Of a stretch of DNA of 64,000 nt, positions 27,892-36,387 are shown piece after piece. The translations under genes were made by a program, and so were the position numbers. Source of the stretch: Aeromonas bivalvium (GTDB taxonomy: Bacteria; Pseudomonadota; Gammaproteobacteria; Enterobacterales; Aeromonadaceae). Within the stretch, counting starts at the first letter, position 1. Each line of letters starts with the position of its first letter. Where the stretch lies: NCBI RefSeq assembly GCF_000819765.1, contig NZ_CDBT01000008.1, positions 371,860 to 435,859 on the forward strand, written 5' to 3'. The notes under the pieces are model-generated. The model was not told where the DNA came from. It did no database searches and worked only from the letters and a program-made list of their open reading frames with translations.

Positions 27892-28503
27892 ATGTCCCAA
27901 TACGACTCTATCGAACAGAAGGCCAGCTATGGCATCGGCCGCAACATGGGTGATCAACTGGCACAGCAAGCCTTCGCCGGTCTGGATATCCCCGCCCTGC
28001 AACAGGGTCTGGCAGATGCCCTGAACGGTCTGGAGTTCGCGGTCAGCCGCGACGATATCAATGACGCCTTCCAGGTGATCACCAGCCGCATGCAGGCCGA
28101 GCAGGAAGTGGCCGCCAAGGCCGCCGCCGCCGAAGGCGAAGCCTTCCTGGCCGATAACGCCAAGCGCGATGGCGTGCAGGTGACCGATTCCGGCCTGCAG
28201 TATGAAGTCATGGTTAAAGGCGATGGCGCCGTGCCGGTTGCCGGCCAGTCCGTGCGTGTGCACTACCACGGTACCTTCACCGACGGTGGCGTATTCGACA
28301 GCTCGGTCGCCCGTGGCGAGCCGGCTGAGTTCCCGGTCACCGGCGTCATCGCCGGTTGGGTTGAAGCGCTGCAACTGATGCCGGTTGGCTCCAAGTGGAA
28401 GCTGTTCATCCCGCAGGATCTGGCCTACGGTGCCCGTGGTGCCGGCTCCATCCCGCCGTACTCTGCCCTGGTATTCGAAGTGGAGCTGCTGGACATTCTG
28501 TGA
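27892..28503 (+). CDS. fklB: FKBP-type peptidyl-prolyl cis-trans isomerase
   Basis: The 203-residue protein has an N-terminal dimerising FKBP_N region (ASYGIGRNMGDQL through about residue 85) and a C-terminal FKBP domain with VHYHGTFTDGGVFDSS, FPVTGVIAGWVEALQLMP and GAGSIPPYSALVFEVEL. It lacks a signal peptide, so it is the cytoplasmic FklB rather than FkpA or Mip. Codons are biased toward highly expressed use. It is a single gene with its own terminator. Confidence 0.95.
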   Translation: MSQYDSIEQKASYGIGRNMGDQLAQQAFAGLDIPALQQGLADALNGLEFAVSRDDINDAFQVITSRMQAEQEVAAKAAAAEGEAFLADNAKRDGVQVTDSGLQYEVMVKGDGAVPVAGQSVRVHYHGTFTDGGVFDSSVARGEPAEFPVTGVIAGWVEALQLMPVGSKWKLFIPQDLAYGARGAGSIPPYSALVFEVELLDIL

Positions 28504-28520
28504 TCCAGCCTGCTTGCTGC

Positions 28521-28552
28521 AAACGGCGACCCTGGGGTCGCCGTTTGTTTTT
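28521..28552 (+). terminator. Intrinsic terminator after fklB
   Basis: An 11-bp stem (AAACGGCGACC / GGTCGCCGTTT) with loop CTGG is followed by GTTTTT, 18 bases past the stop. Confidence 0.9.
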
Positions 28553-28619
28553 GGCCTGCGGCAAAGATGGGACGGATCCCCGGTTTTCGTTATAGTCGAA
28601 TGAGCCAGGGGAGGAAGCC

Positions 28620-29501
28620 ATGCCAGCCATCATAGAGGTCGTCGATCTCGTCAAGCATTTCGCCGGGGTCAAGGCGGTGGATGGGCTCAGTTTTGCCATA
28701 GCGGCGGGCAGCTGTTTCGGCCTGCTCGGTCCCAACGGGGCCGGCAAGACCACTACCATAGAGCTGCTGGAGGGGATCCTCACCCCGGACAGCGGCCGCA
28801 TCCTGTTCCATGGCGCGCCGCCCGGTGCCGATTATCGTGGCCGCATCGGCATCCAGTTCCAGCATACGGCGCTGCAGGATTTCCTGACCGTGCGCGACAC
28901 CCTGCGCCTCTTCTCCCGCCTCTATCCCCGGCCCTTGCCCCTCGATCTGCTGATCCACCTCTGCGCCCTCGAGGATTTCGTCGATCGGGACAGTCGTCGC
29001 CTCTCCGGCGGCCAGCGTCAACGGTTGCTGCTGGCTCTGGCCCTGCTGGGGGATCCCGAGCTGCTGTTTCTCGATGAACCGACGACCGGGCTGGATCCCC
29101 AGGCCCGTCACCATTTCTGGGACAGGGTCAAGGCCATCAAGGCCCAGGGCAAGACCATAGTGCTGACCACCCATTACATGGACGAGGCGCAGCAGCTGTG
29201 CGATCGCATCGCCATCGTCGACCATGGCCATCTGCTCAGCCTGGATACCCCCCAGGCCCTGCTGGACCAGCATTTCGAGGGGGTGCTGGTGCGCCTGTCC
29301 GATCACCCCGCCCTGGCCAGTCTGGGGCTGCCTTGCACCCGGCAGGGAGGACAGGTGGAGCTGGTCTGCTCCGACGTGGCGAGTCTGATGCCGCGCCTGC
29401 TGGCGTTGCAGGTGCCCCTGACCGGCATGCAGATCCGCTCTCCCAACCTGGAGGATCTCTTCCTCAAGTTGACCGGCCACAGCCTGAGGAGCGGTGCATG
29501 A
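28620..29501 (+). CDS. ABC exporter ATP-binding protein
   Basis: The 293-residue ATPase has Walker A GPNGAGKTTT (37-46), signature RRLSGGQRQRLLLA, Walker B ELLFLDEPTTGLDP and the switch histidine in VLTTHYMDEA. It belongs to the ABC-2/DrrA-type group of drug or lipid exporters, with a C-terminal extension after about residue 210. It is followed 28 bp later by the matching permease. The substrate is unknown. Confidence 0.93.
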   Translation: MPAIIEVVDLVKHFAGVKAVDGLSFAIAAGSCFGLLGPNGAGKTTTIELLEGILTPDSGRILFHGAPPGADYRGRIGIQFQHTALQDFLTVRDTLRLFSRLYPRPLPLDLLIHLCALEDFVDRDSRRLSGGQRQRLLLALALLGDPELLFLDEPTTGLDPQARHHFWDRVKAIKAQGKTIVLTTHYMDEAQQLCDRIAIVDHGHLLSLDTPQALLDQHFEGVLVRLSDHPALASLGLPCTRQGGQVELVCSDVASLMPRLLALQVPLTGMQIRSPNLEDLFLKLTGHSLRSGA

Positions 29502-29529
29502 ACCTGGGCCTGACACTGAGGAGTCCAAG

Positions 29530-30543
29530 ATGAGCGACAGCCTGAGGCGCATCGGCGCGCTTTTCCATGCCCGCAACCTGGAGTTCGTGCGCGACAGGGC
29601 CGCCCTGGCCTGGAATCTGCTGGTGCCCCTGTTGCTGGTGCTGGGGTTCTCCCTGATCTTCTCAGGCAACCAGCGCCCTCTGTTGCAGCTCGGGGTGGTG
29701 GGGCCCCTGCCTCCTGCCTATCAGGCCCTGGAGACCATTCCCCAGCTCAGGCTGGTGGAGTACGAAAGCCTGGCTTCGGCCCAGCGCAAGGTGCGCCACC
29801 ATCAGCTGGATCTGCTGCTCAATCCGGCCGGGGGCAACTACTGGGTGAATCCGGACTCGCCGGGGGGAGGGCTGGCCGAATACCTGCTCAAGGGACACAG
29901 CCTGACGCCATTGGTGCGCGATACCCTGCCCGGTCAGGCCATTCGCTATGGGGACTGGCTGCTGCCCGGGGTGATCGGCATGAACCTGATGTTCTCGGGC
30001 CTGTTCGGCGTCGGGTATGTGATCGTGCGGTATCGCAAGAACGGGGTGCTCAAGCGGCTGAGGGCGACCCCGCTCAGTGCCGCCGAGTTTCTCTGCGCCC
30101 AGCTGTTGTCGCGCCTTGCCATCACCCTGGTGGTGAGTCTGCTGGTATTTCTGGTCGCCCACTGGCTGCTGGGGGCACCTCTGCTCGGCTCTGGCTGGCT
30201 CTTGCTGCTCATCGCCCTGCTGGGTGGGGCGGCCATGGCGTCCCTGGGTCTGCTGGTGGCGGCCCGCCTCCAGAACGAAGAGCTGGCCAGCGGTTTGCTC
30301 AATCTCATCAGTCTGCCCATGATGTTCTTGTCCGGTGTCTGGTTCTCTCTGGAGGGGGCGCCCGCCTGGTTGCAAGGGGTGGCGGACCGTTTGCCGCTGA
30401 CCCAGATCATCGCCGCGGCGCGGGCCGTGATGCTGGAAGGGGCCGGCTGGCAGGAGGTGGCGAGCCCCCTGGCTCAGATCGCCCTGTTTACCCTGGTCTG
30501 CGTCACCCTGGGTGCCGCCCTGTTCAGATGGAACGCCACATGA
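29530..30543 (+). CDS. ABC-2-type exporter permease
   Basis: The 337-residue membrane protein has one N-terminal helix (LAWNLLVPLLLVLGFSLIF), a soluble loop (~45-150) and five C-terminal helices, the ABC-2 permease layout. The ATG at 29530 is used because GAGGAG lies about 7 bases before it; an upstream in-frame ATG at 29494 lacks support. Conserved RYRKNGVLKRLRATPLSAAEF and the LPLTQIIAAARAVMLEG helix fit the family. It forms a half-transporter pair with the preceding ATPase. Confidence 0.9.
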   Translation: MSDSLRRIGALFHARNLEFVRDRAALAWNLLVPLLLVLGFSLIFSGNQRPLLQLGVVGPLPPAYQALETIPQLRLVEYESLASAQRKVRHHQLDLLLNPAGGNYWVNPDSPGGGLAEYLLKGHSLTPLVRDTLPGQAIRYGDWLLPGVIGMNLMFSGLFGVGYVIVRYRKNGVLKRLRATPLSAAEFLCAQLLSRLAITLVVSLLVFLVAHWLLGAPLLGSGWLLLLIALLGGAAMASLGLLVAARLQNEELASGLLNLISLPMMFLSGVWFSLEGAPAWLQGVADRLPLTQIIAAARAVMLEGAGWQEVASPLAQIALFTLVCVTLGAALFRWNAT

Positions 30544-30845
30544 AACGACTGATCACGTCTTGCCTGCTGCTTGCCCTGACGCTCCCCGCCTTTGCCGCCA
30601 CCCTGCGCTGCAAGAGCGACCTGCTGACCGAGGGGGACAGCACGGCCCTGCTGCTGGTGCGCTGCGGCCAGCCCATGCTCAAGGAGGAGTTGACCCGTTA
30701 TGAGGAGAACGGCTTTGGCGTGCGCATGACGGTCAAGTATGCCGAACGCTGGACCTACAACTTCGGCAAGAGTCAGTTCATGCAGTTCGTCACCGTCGAG
30801 AACGGGGTGATCACCGCCATAGAAGATGGCCCGCGCGGTCAGTGA
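30540..30845 (+). CDS. Secreted DUF2845 protein
   Basis: This 101-residue protein starts at an ATG overlapping the permease stop (ATGA), so it is translationally coupled to the exporter. It has a signal peptide (KRLITSCLLLALTLPAFAA) and a small domain with two cysteines (LRCKSDLLTEGD and LLVRCGQP) and WTYNFGKSQFMQFVTVENG, the DUF2845 pattern. The function is unknown; coupling suggests a periplasmic partner of the ABC exporter, or simply shared transcription. Confidence 0.82.
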   Translation: MKRLITSCLLLALTLPAFAATLRCKSDLLTEGDSTALLLVRCGQPMLKEELTRYEENGFGVRMTVKYAERWTYNFGKSQFMQFVTVENGVITAIEDGPRGQ

Positions 30846-30900
30846 CCGGCGAGCCGAAAAAAATCAGATGGAAGCAAAGGACCAATAAGACTCGCGGAAG

Positions 30901-31116
30901 TTATCCCAACAGCTGGCTGTCCTGACGCAGGCAGCGAACCGCCCGGTTTACCCTCATCGCCAGGCTCAAGGTCTGCCGGCAACTCAGGCTCTCCAGATTG
31001 ATCTCGCCCCCGGTAAATTCAAACTGGCCCATCTCCTCGACCATGAAACTGCCGCGGTGAAAACTCTTCACGTAACGCGCTATCTGGCGGGGGGACAAAC
31101 TCTTGAACACCTTCAT
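30901..31116 (-). CDS. ytfK: YtfK homologue (DUF1107)
   Basis: The 71-residue protein (MKVFKSLSPRQIARYVKSFH) aligns with E. coli YtfK: R-G-x-F at about 22-25, the MGQFEFTGGEI segment and LAMRVNRAVRCL near the end. YtfK stimulates SpoT-dependent (p)ppGpp accumulation during phosphate and fatty-acid starvation and is a PhoB-regulon member in E. coli. The ATG at 31116 matches homologues; upstream in-frame ATG 31125 and GTG 31119 are alternatives. A PhoB-like repeat is at 31161-31182. Confidence 0.82.
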   Translation of the reverse strand: MKVFKSLSPRQIARYVKSFHRGSFMVEEMGQFEFTGGEINLESLSCRQTLSLAMRVNRAVRCLRQDSQLLG

Positions 31117-31160
31117 CACGACCATACCCTCTCGTTTGGACAGGGCACACTATGGCCGCA

Positions 31161-31182
31161 TCCCATGACAAAAATATGAATC
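31161..31182 (-). promoter_or_regulatory. Possible Pho box upstream of ytfK
   Basis: The minus strand reads GATTCATATTT followed by TTGTCATGGGA: TCAT cores spaced exactly 11 bp, with one good half-site (TTGTCAT) and one degenerate. It lies about 45-65 bp upstream of the ytfK start. Confidence 0.45.
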
Positions 31183-31200
31183 ATCTGAGTCAGTTGTAAT

Positions 31201-31228
31201 AAAAAACCTGCCCACTTATGGGGCAGGG
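31201..31228 (-). terminator. Minus-strand intrinsic terminator with no gene upstream of it
   Basis: On the minus strand the stem CCTGCCC / GGGCAGG (7-base loop) is followed by TTTTTT. No minus-strand gene lies between it and aapJ at 31491, so it may end a short noncoding transcript or act as an attenuator. The 31117-31490 gap otherwise holds the aap promoter and no reading frame. Confidence 0.6.
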
Positions 31229-31380
31229 CAAAAATAGCGGGAAAAATATCCACACGGTATGGCTGGGAAAGTTCGGTATGTTATTTGGTCAACATGGGTC
31301 TATTTTTTATTCATAAGGTGTATATCGGGCCTGGAAGTGATGTTGTGCTGTTGCACCATTTCTGTGCCGGTTTGCACCGA

Positions 31381-31408
31381 TTGACAGGCTTTTTTCGGGC
31401 TGGATAAG
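31381..31408 (+). promoter_or_regulatory. Sigma70 promoter of the aap operon
   Basis: A perfect TTGACA (31381-31386) is followed after 16 bp by GATAAG (31403-31408). The leader to the aapJ ATG would be about 75 nt. Confidence 0.55.
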
Positions 31409-31490
31409 CTGCAAAAAAGTGAGGGAAGGGAGAAGGTCATCGGCAGGTTGCGGTGATGTCTATTCGAGTCGAACCACAGGGAAGAGTGAT

Positions 31491-32510
31491 ATGAAACAGA
31501 TACATAAGCTTGGTGTATTGGTGGCGTTGTCGCTGGCGTCAGCCAGCGTCCTGGCCGAGGGAACCCTGGATACGGTCAAGAAGAAGGGGTTCGTGCAGTG
31601 CGGGGTGGGGGACGGTCTGCCCGGCTTCTCCAACCCGGACGCCAAAGGCACCTGGACCGGCCTGGATGTGGACGTGTGCCGCGCCGTCGCCGCCGCCGTG
31701 CTGGGCGATGCCAACAAGGTCAAATATGTCTCCCTGACCGCCAAGGAGCGCTTCACCGCCCTGCAGTCCGGTGAAGTGGACATGCTCTCGCGCAACACCA
31801 CCTGGACCCTGACCCGGGATGCCTCCCTTGGTCTCACCTTCGCCGGGGTCAACTACTACGATGGCCAGGGCTTCATGGTCTCCAAGGCTCTGGGGGTCAA
31901 GAGTGCCAAGGAGCTTGATGGCGCTGCCGTCTGCATCCAGTCCGGTACCACCACAGAACTCAACCTGGCCGACTATTTCCGCGCCAATGGCGGCATGAAA
32001 TACAGTGCCGTGGTGTTTGATACCTCGGATCAGACCGTCAAGGGATTCGAGGCTGGACGCTGCGACGTGCTGACCTCGGATCAATCCCAGCTCTACTCCC
32101 TCAAGATCAAGCTCTCCAAGCCGGAGAACGCCGTCGTGCTGCCGGAGGTGATCTCCAAGGAGCCCCTGGGACCCGTGGTGCGCCAGGGGGATGAACCCTG
32201 GTTCAAGGTGGTGCGCTGGAGCATGAATGCCCTGCTCAACGCCGAAGAGGCCGGGGTCACCAGTGCCAACGTGGACGAGATGCTCAAATCTCCCAACCCC
32301 GATGTGCGGCGTCTGCTGGGGCTCGAGGATCCCAAGGGCGGCGTGCTCGGCCTGGATGACAAGTGGGCCTACAACATCATCAAGCAGGTCGGCAACTACG
32401 GCGAGATATTCGAGCGCAACGTGGGGGCCGGATCTCCCCTCAAGATAGATCGCGGCATCAATGCGCTGTGGAACAAGGGTGGCCTGATGTACGCGCCTCC
32501 CATTCGCTAG
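31491..32510 (+). CDS. aapJ: General L-amino acid ABC transporter, periplasmic binding protein
   Basis: The 339-residue precursor has a signal peptide (MKQIHKLGVLVALSLASASVLA, cleaved after LA) and an SBP_bac_3 fold: GFVQCGVGDGLPGFSNPD, the ligand-contacting TALQSGEVDMLSRNTTW, and SGTTTELNLADYF. This layout, with long loops and C-terminal INALWNKGGLMYAPP, marks the AapJ/BztA class that binds many polar L-amino acids (Glu, Asp, Gln, Asn). The ATG follows CAGGGAAG. It heads a four-gene operon and is separated from aapQ by a stem-loop. Confidence 0.93.
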   Translation: MKQIHKLGVLVALSLASASVLAEGTLDTVKKKGFVQCGVGDGLPGFSNPDAKGTWTGLDVDVCRAVAAAVLGDANKVKYVSLTAKERFTALQSGEVDMLSRNTTWTLTRDASLGLTFAGVNYYDGQGFMVSKALGVKSAKELDGAAVCIQSGTTTELNLADYFRANGGMKYSAVVFDTSDQTVKGFEAGRCDVLTSDQSQLYSLKIKLSKPENAVVLPEVISKEPLGPVVRQGDEPWFKVVRWSMNALLNAEEAGVTSANVDEMLKSPNPDVRRLLGLEDPKGGVLGLDDKWAYNIIKQVGNYGEIFERNVGAGSPLKIDRGINALWNKGGLMYAPPIR

Positions 32511-32515
32511 CAGTG

Positions 32516-32539
32516 CGGGGGGCCAAGGCCCCCCGTTTT
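32516..32539 (+). terminator. Intercistronic stem-loop between aapJ and aapQ
   Basis: A 9-bp all-GC stem (CGGGGGGCC / GGCCCCCCG) with AA loop is followed by TTTTC, directly after the aapJ stop. It probably attenuates read-through, keeping binding protein in excess over permeases. Confidence 0.7.
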
Positions 32540-32573
32540 CCCTCTTGCCTTGGCTTTGTCGGAGTAAATCCCT

Positions 32574-33761
32574 ATGGCGTCACATCCGCACGACCAGAGG
32601 AAAGTACAGGGCCGCTGGTGGTATGACGCGAAGGTAAGGGCGCTGATCTTCCAGTGTCTGGCCGTCGCGGCTGTCCTCGGTTTCCTGTTCTACATCATCA
32701 GTAATGCCCTGGCCAACCTGGAGGCCCGCGGCATCACCACAGGGTTTGGCTTTCTCGGCAACACGGCCGGTTTCGGCATCTTGCAGAGCCTGATCCCCTA
32801 CGATGAGACCCACACCTTCGGCCGTACCTTCCTGGTCGGCCTGCTCAACACCCTGCTGGTCTCCGCGCTGGGGATCATATTGGCGACCCTGCTCGGCTTC
32901 GTGCTGGGGGTGGCTCGTCTGTCGAAAAACTGGCTGGTGTCGCGCATTGCCACCATCTATATCGAGACCTTTCGCAACATCCCCCTGTTGCTGCAGATCT
33001 TCTTCTGGTACTTCTCCGTGCTGCGCACCCTGCCGTCGCCGCGCGCGAGCGTGGATCTTGGCGGGCTGGCCTTCCTCAACGTGCGGGGGTTCTATCTGCC
33101 CAAGCCCCTGTTTGAGGAGGGCTTTGGCTACGTGCTCTGGGCCTTGCTGCTGGCGCTGGCGCTGAGCTGGGGGTTGAGGCGCTGGGCCCATCGCCGCCAG
33201 GAGCTGACCGGCAAGGCATTCCCGGTCTGGCTCAGCGCCCTGGCGCTGATCCTGCTACTGCCGCTGGCGACCTTCTGGCTGGCGGGCAGCCCCATAGGCT
33301 GGAGCCTGCCCACCCTGCAAGGGTTCAACTTCCGTGGCGGCCTGACGGTGCTGCCCGAGCTGGTGGCCCTGCTGCTGGCACTGACCATCTACACGGCGGC
33401 CTTCATCGCCGAGATAGTGCGATCCGGCATCCTGGCCATCAGCCATGGCCAGACGGAGGCGGCCTCGGCACTCGGGCTATCCACCTCCAGAACCTTGCAG
33501 CTGGTGGTCATCCCCCAGGCCATGCGGGTCATCATACCGCCCCTCACCAGCCAGTATCTGAACCTGACCAAGAACTCGTCCCTGGCGACCGCCATCGGTT
33601 ACCCGGATCTGGTGTCCGTCTTCATGGGCACCACCCTCAACCAGACCGGGCAGGCGATCGAGGTGATCGCCATGACCATGGGGGTCTATCTCGTCATCAG
33701 TATCGGCACCTCCATCCTGATGAATTTCTACAACCGCAAGATGGCGCTGGTGGAGCGCTGA
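32574..33761 (+). CDS. aapQ: General L-amino acid ABC transporter permease AapQ
   Basis: The 395-residue inner-membrane permease has about eight helices and a BPD_transp_1 (HisMQ) region. The ATPase-coupling EAA loop is LGLSTSRTLQLVVIPQAMRVIIPPL, split here as QTEAASALGL and VIPQAMRVIIPPL. The long central insertion between helices (ASVDLGGLAFLNVRG and onward) distinguishes AapQ/BztB from short amino-acid permeases. It pairs with AapM. Confidence 0.93.
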   Translation: MASHPHDQRKVQGRWWYDAKVRALIFQCLAVAAVLGFLFYIISNALANLEARGITTGFGFLGNTAGFGILQSLIPYDETHTFGRTFLVGLLNTLLVSALGIILATLLGFVLGVARLSKNWLVSRIATIYIETFRNIPLLLQIFFWYFSVLRTLPSPRASVDLGGLAFLNVRGFYLPKPLFEEGFGYVLWALLLALALSWGLRRWAHRRQELTGKAFPVWLSALALILLLPLATFWLAGSPIGWSLPTLQGFNFRGGLTVLPELVALLLALTIYTAAFIAEIVRSGILAISHGQTEAASALGLSTSRTLQLVVIPQAMRVIIPPLTSQYLNLTKNSSLATAIGYPDLVSVFMGTTLNQTGQAIEVIAMTMGVYLVISIGTSILMNFYNRKMALVER

Positions 33762-33828
33762 GGAGATCCCATGAGATGCAGCCAAGGTATCACCTCTGGC
33801 CTTCATCGGCAGATGAGAGGGGGGCGCC

Positions 33829-34923
33829 ATGTACGTCAATGAGTTGCAAGAGGCACTGCCGCCCCCCTCGGGTCGGCGCGGCCTGCTCGCCTGGTTGAGG
33901 GCCAATCTGTTTCCCAACTGGTGGAACGGTCTGGTGACCCTGGCACTGATCTATCTGCTGCTGCCCGCCATCTGGCATCTGATCGACTGGGCCCTGATCT
34001 CCGCGACCTGGAGTGGCAGCAGCCGGGCCGACTGTGGCCAGGAAGGGGCCTGCTGGCTGTTTATCGAGAGCCGTTTCGGCCAGTACATCTATGGCTTCTA
34101 TCCGGTGGATCAACGCTGGCGGGTCAACATCGTATTTGCTGGTATGGCGAGCTTGCTGGCACTGCTGATCTGGCCCAGAACGCCGCACAAGGGTTGGCTG
34201 GCACTCTTTACCCTGCTGGTGTTTCCCTGCATAGCCTTCGTGCTGCTCCATGGCGGCTTGGGGCTATCCCAGGTGGAAACCAACCTCTGGGGCGGTCTGA
34301 TGCTGACCCTGGTGCTGGCGGTGGTGGGCATCGCCGTGGCTCTGCCTTTCGGCATCTTGCTGGCGCTGGGGCGCCGCTCCCACATGCCCATCATCAGCAG
34401 CCTCTCCACCGTCTACATCGAGTTCTGGCGCGCGGTACCGCTCATTACCGTGCTGTTCATGGCCTCGGTCATGCTGCCGCTGTTCGTGGCGGGAGAGGTG
34501 GAGTTTGACAAGCTGCTGCGGGCCTTGATCGGCATCATCATGTTCCAGTCGGCCTACGTGGCCGAGGTGGTGCGCGGCGGCCTGCAGGCGATCCCCAAGG
34601 GGCAGTACGAGGCGGGGGATGCCCTTGGGCTCTCTTACTGGAAAGTGATGGGGCTCATCATCATGCCCCAGGCCCTCAAGATCACCATTCCCTCCCTGGT
34701 GAACACCTTCATCGCCCTGTTCAAGGACACCAGCCTGGTGCTGATCATCGGTCTGTTCGATCTGCTGGCCATCTCCAAGGTGGCGTTGGCGGACCCGCAA
34801 TGGCTCGGTTTCTCCACCGAGGCTTATGTGTTCATCGCCTTGATCTTCTGGATGTTCTGTTTTGGCATGTCCCGTTATTCCATCTACCTGGAGCGCAAGC
34901 TGCACACGGGCCACAAGCGTTAG
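33829..34923 (+). CDS. aapM: General L-amino acid ABC transporter permease AapM
   Basis: The 364-residue permease has the HisMQ fold in its C-terminal half, with the EAA loop YEAGDALGLSYWKVMGLIIMP, and an extended N-terminus (about 130 residues, two helices and a cysteine-containing periplasmic loop) typical of AapM/BztC. GAGAGGGGGG lies just before the ATG. It follows aapQ by 67 bp and is 12 bp from aapP. Confidence 0.93.
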   Translation: MYVNELQEALPPPSGRRGLLAWLRANLFPNWWNGLVTLALIYLLLPAIWHLIDWALISATWSGSSRADCGQEGACWLFIESRFGQYIYGFYPVDQRWRVNIVFAGMASLLALLIWPRTPHKGWLALFTLLVFPCIAFVLLHGGLGLSQVETNLWGGLMLTLVLAVVGIAVALPFGILLALGRRSHMPIISSLSTVYIEFWRAVPLITVLFMASVMLPLFVAGEVEFDKLLRALIGIIMFQSAYVAEVVRGGLQAIPKGQYEAGDALGLSYWKVMGLIIMPQALKITIPSLVNTFIALFKDTSLVLIIGLFDLLAISKVALADPQWLGFSTEAYVFIALIFWMFCFGMSRYSIYLERKLHTGHKR

Positions 34924-34935
34924 GAGCTGTCGATT

Positions 34936-35679
34936 ATGGAAAACAACTATGTGGTCGAACTCAAGGGTGTCAACAAGTGGTATGGCGAGTTCCATGTGCT
35001 GCGCAACATCAACCTCAAGGTGAGCAAGGGGGAAAAGATAGTCATATGCGGCCCCTCTGGCTCCGGCAAGTCCACCATGATCCGCTGCATCAACCGGCTG
35101 GAGGAGCACCAGCGGGGTGACATCCTGGTCAAGGGGATGGCGCTCACCTCGGATCTCAAGAACATAGAGACGGTGCGGCGCGAGGTGGGCATGGTGTTTC
35201 AGCACTTCAACCTGTTTCCCCACCTGACGGTGCTGGAGAACTGCTGCCTAGCGCCCATCTGGGTCAAGCAGCTGCCGAGGCGGGAGGCGGAGCAGATCGC
35301 CATGACCTTTCTCGAGCGGGTACGGATCCCGGAGCAGGCCCTTAAGTATCCGGGGCAGCTCTCCGGCGGCCAGCAGCAGAGGGTCGCCATCGCCCGCAGC
35401 CTGTGCATGAACCCCCAGGTGATGCTGTTTGACGAGCCGACCTCGGCGCTGGATCCCGAGATGGTGCGGGAGGTGCTGGACGTCATGGTGGAGCTGGCCA
35501 ACGAGGGGATGACCATGCTCTGCGTCACCCATGAGATGGGGTTTGCCAAGCAGGTGGCCGACCGGGTCATCTTCATGGACAGGGGCCAGATCATCGAGGA
35601 GAACGAGCCCGAAGCCTTCTTCGAGCACCCCCAATCCGATCGCACCAAGCTGTTCTTGTCCCAGATCTTGCACAACTGA
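34936..35679 (+). CDS. aapP: General L-amino acid ABC transporter ATP-binding protein
   Basis: The 247-residue ATPase has Walker [10 protein letters not shown], signature [17 protein letters not shown], Walker [15 protein letters not shown] and switch histidine [10 protein letters not shown]. It energises the AapQM permease. It is the last gene of the operon, closed by the terminator at 35701. Confidence 0.95.
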   Translation: MENNYVVELKGVNKWYGEFHVLRNINLKVSKGEKIVICGPSGSGKSTMIRCINRLEEHQRGDILVKGMALTSDLKNIETVRREVGMVFQHFNLFPHLTVLENCCLAPIWVKQLPRREAEQIAMTFLERVRIPEQALKYPGQLSGGQQQRVAIARSLCMNPQVMLFDEPTSALDPEMVREVLDVMVELANEGMTMLCVTHEMGFAKQVADRVIFMDRGQIIEENEPEAFFEHPQSDRTKLFLSQILHN

Positions 35680-35700
35680 GGCGGGCATCGTCATCACGCA

Positions 35701-35721
35701 GGCGCCGACAGGCGCCTTTTT
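35701..35721 (+). terminator. Intrinsic terminator after the aap operon
   Basis: The stem GGCGCC / GGCGCC with loop GACA is followed by TTTTT, 22 bases past aapP. Confidence 0.75.
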
Positions 35722-35829
35722 CATGGCGGGCACTGGCCCATGAGGGCGAGGAAAAGGGGCTAAGGCGGATCCGGCCAGGGGCCGCGCCATGTATACTGCG
35801 GCGTCAGCAGCATGTTTCGGAGAACGGCA

Positions 35830-36318
35830 ATGGAGTGGGTCGACGTAGTCGATGAGCAGGACAATGTCATCGAGGTCGCGGATCGGGCGCGGGTGCGCCG
35901 GGAGAATCTGCGCCATCGCGCCAGTTACATACTGGTGCTGGGGGAGGGGGATCAGATACTGGTACAGCGACGTACCCTCGGCAAGGATTTCTGTCCCGGC
36001 ATGCTGGACGCCTGCGCCGGCGGCGTCATGACGGTGGGGGAGCAACCCCTGGCCAGCGCCTTGCGCGAGCTGGGGGAGGAGCTGGGGATAGACGGGGTGG
36101 TGCTCCATGACCATGGTCGCTTCCTGGCCGAAGGGGACCATTACCGGGTGTGGGGCTACCTCTACAGCTGTCGCTACCAGGGGCCGCTGCAATTGCAGGC
36201 CGAGGAGGTGAGCGCCGTGCACTGGATGAGCCTGACGGAGATAGCCAGCCGGGCCGCCGAGTTCACCCCCGACTCCCTGACAGCCCTCGCCCACTGGCAG
36301 GCGAGGGGCGGCGCCTGA
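35830..36318 (+). CDS. Nudix hydrolase (YfcD-like)
   Basis: The 162-residue protein carries a complete Nudix box (GGVMTVGEQPLASALRELGEELGI, key residues the first G, then E in GEQ, and REL-GEELG) at about 66-90. The N-terminal VDVVDEQDNVIEVADRARVR and RHRASYILVLGEGDQIL match YfcD/Idi-like hydrolases. The substrate is unassigned. The ATG at 35830 is chosen because CGGAGA lies 6 bases upstream; an upstream ATG at 35812 lacks such a site. Confidence 0.88.
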   Translation: MEWVDVVDEQDNVIEVADRARVRRENLRHRASYILVLGEGDQILVQRRTLGKDFCPGMLDACAGGVMTVGEQPLASALRELGEELGIDGVVLHDHGRFLAEGDHYRVWGYLYSCRYQGPLQLQAEEVSAVHWMSLTEIASRAAEFTPDSLTALAHWQARGGA

Positions 36319-36387
36319 GTCTAGCCTGCACGGCGCGCGCATCTGGGGTAGACTGCGAGTCATCATTCACCGTCAGGAAGACCCATC

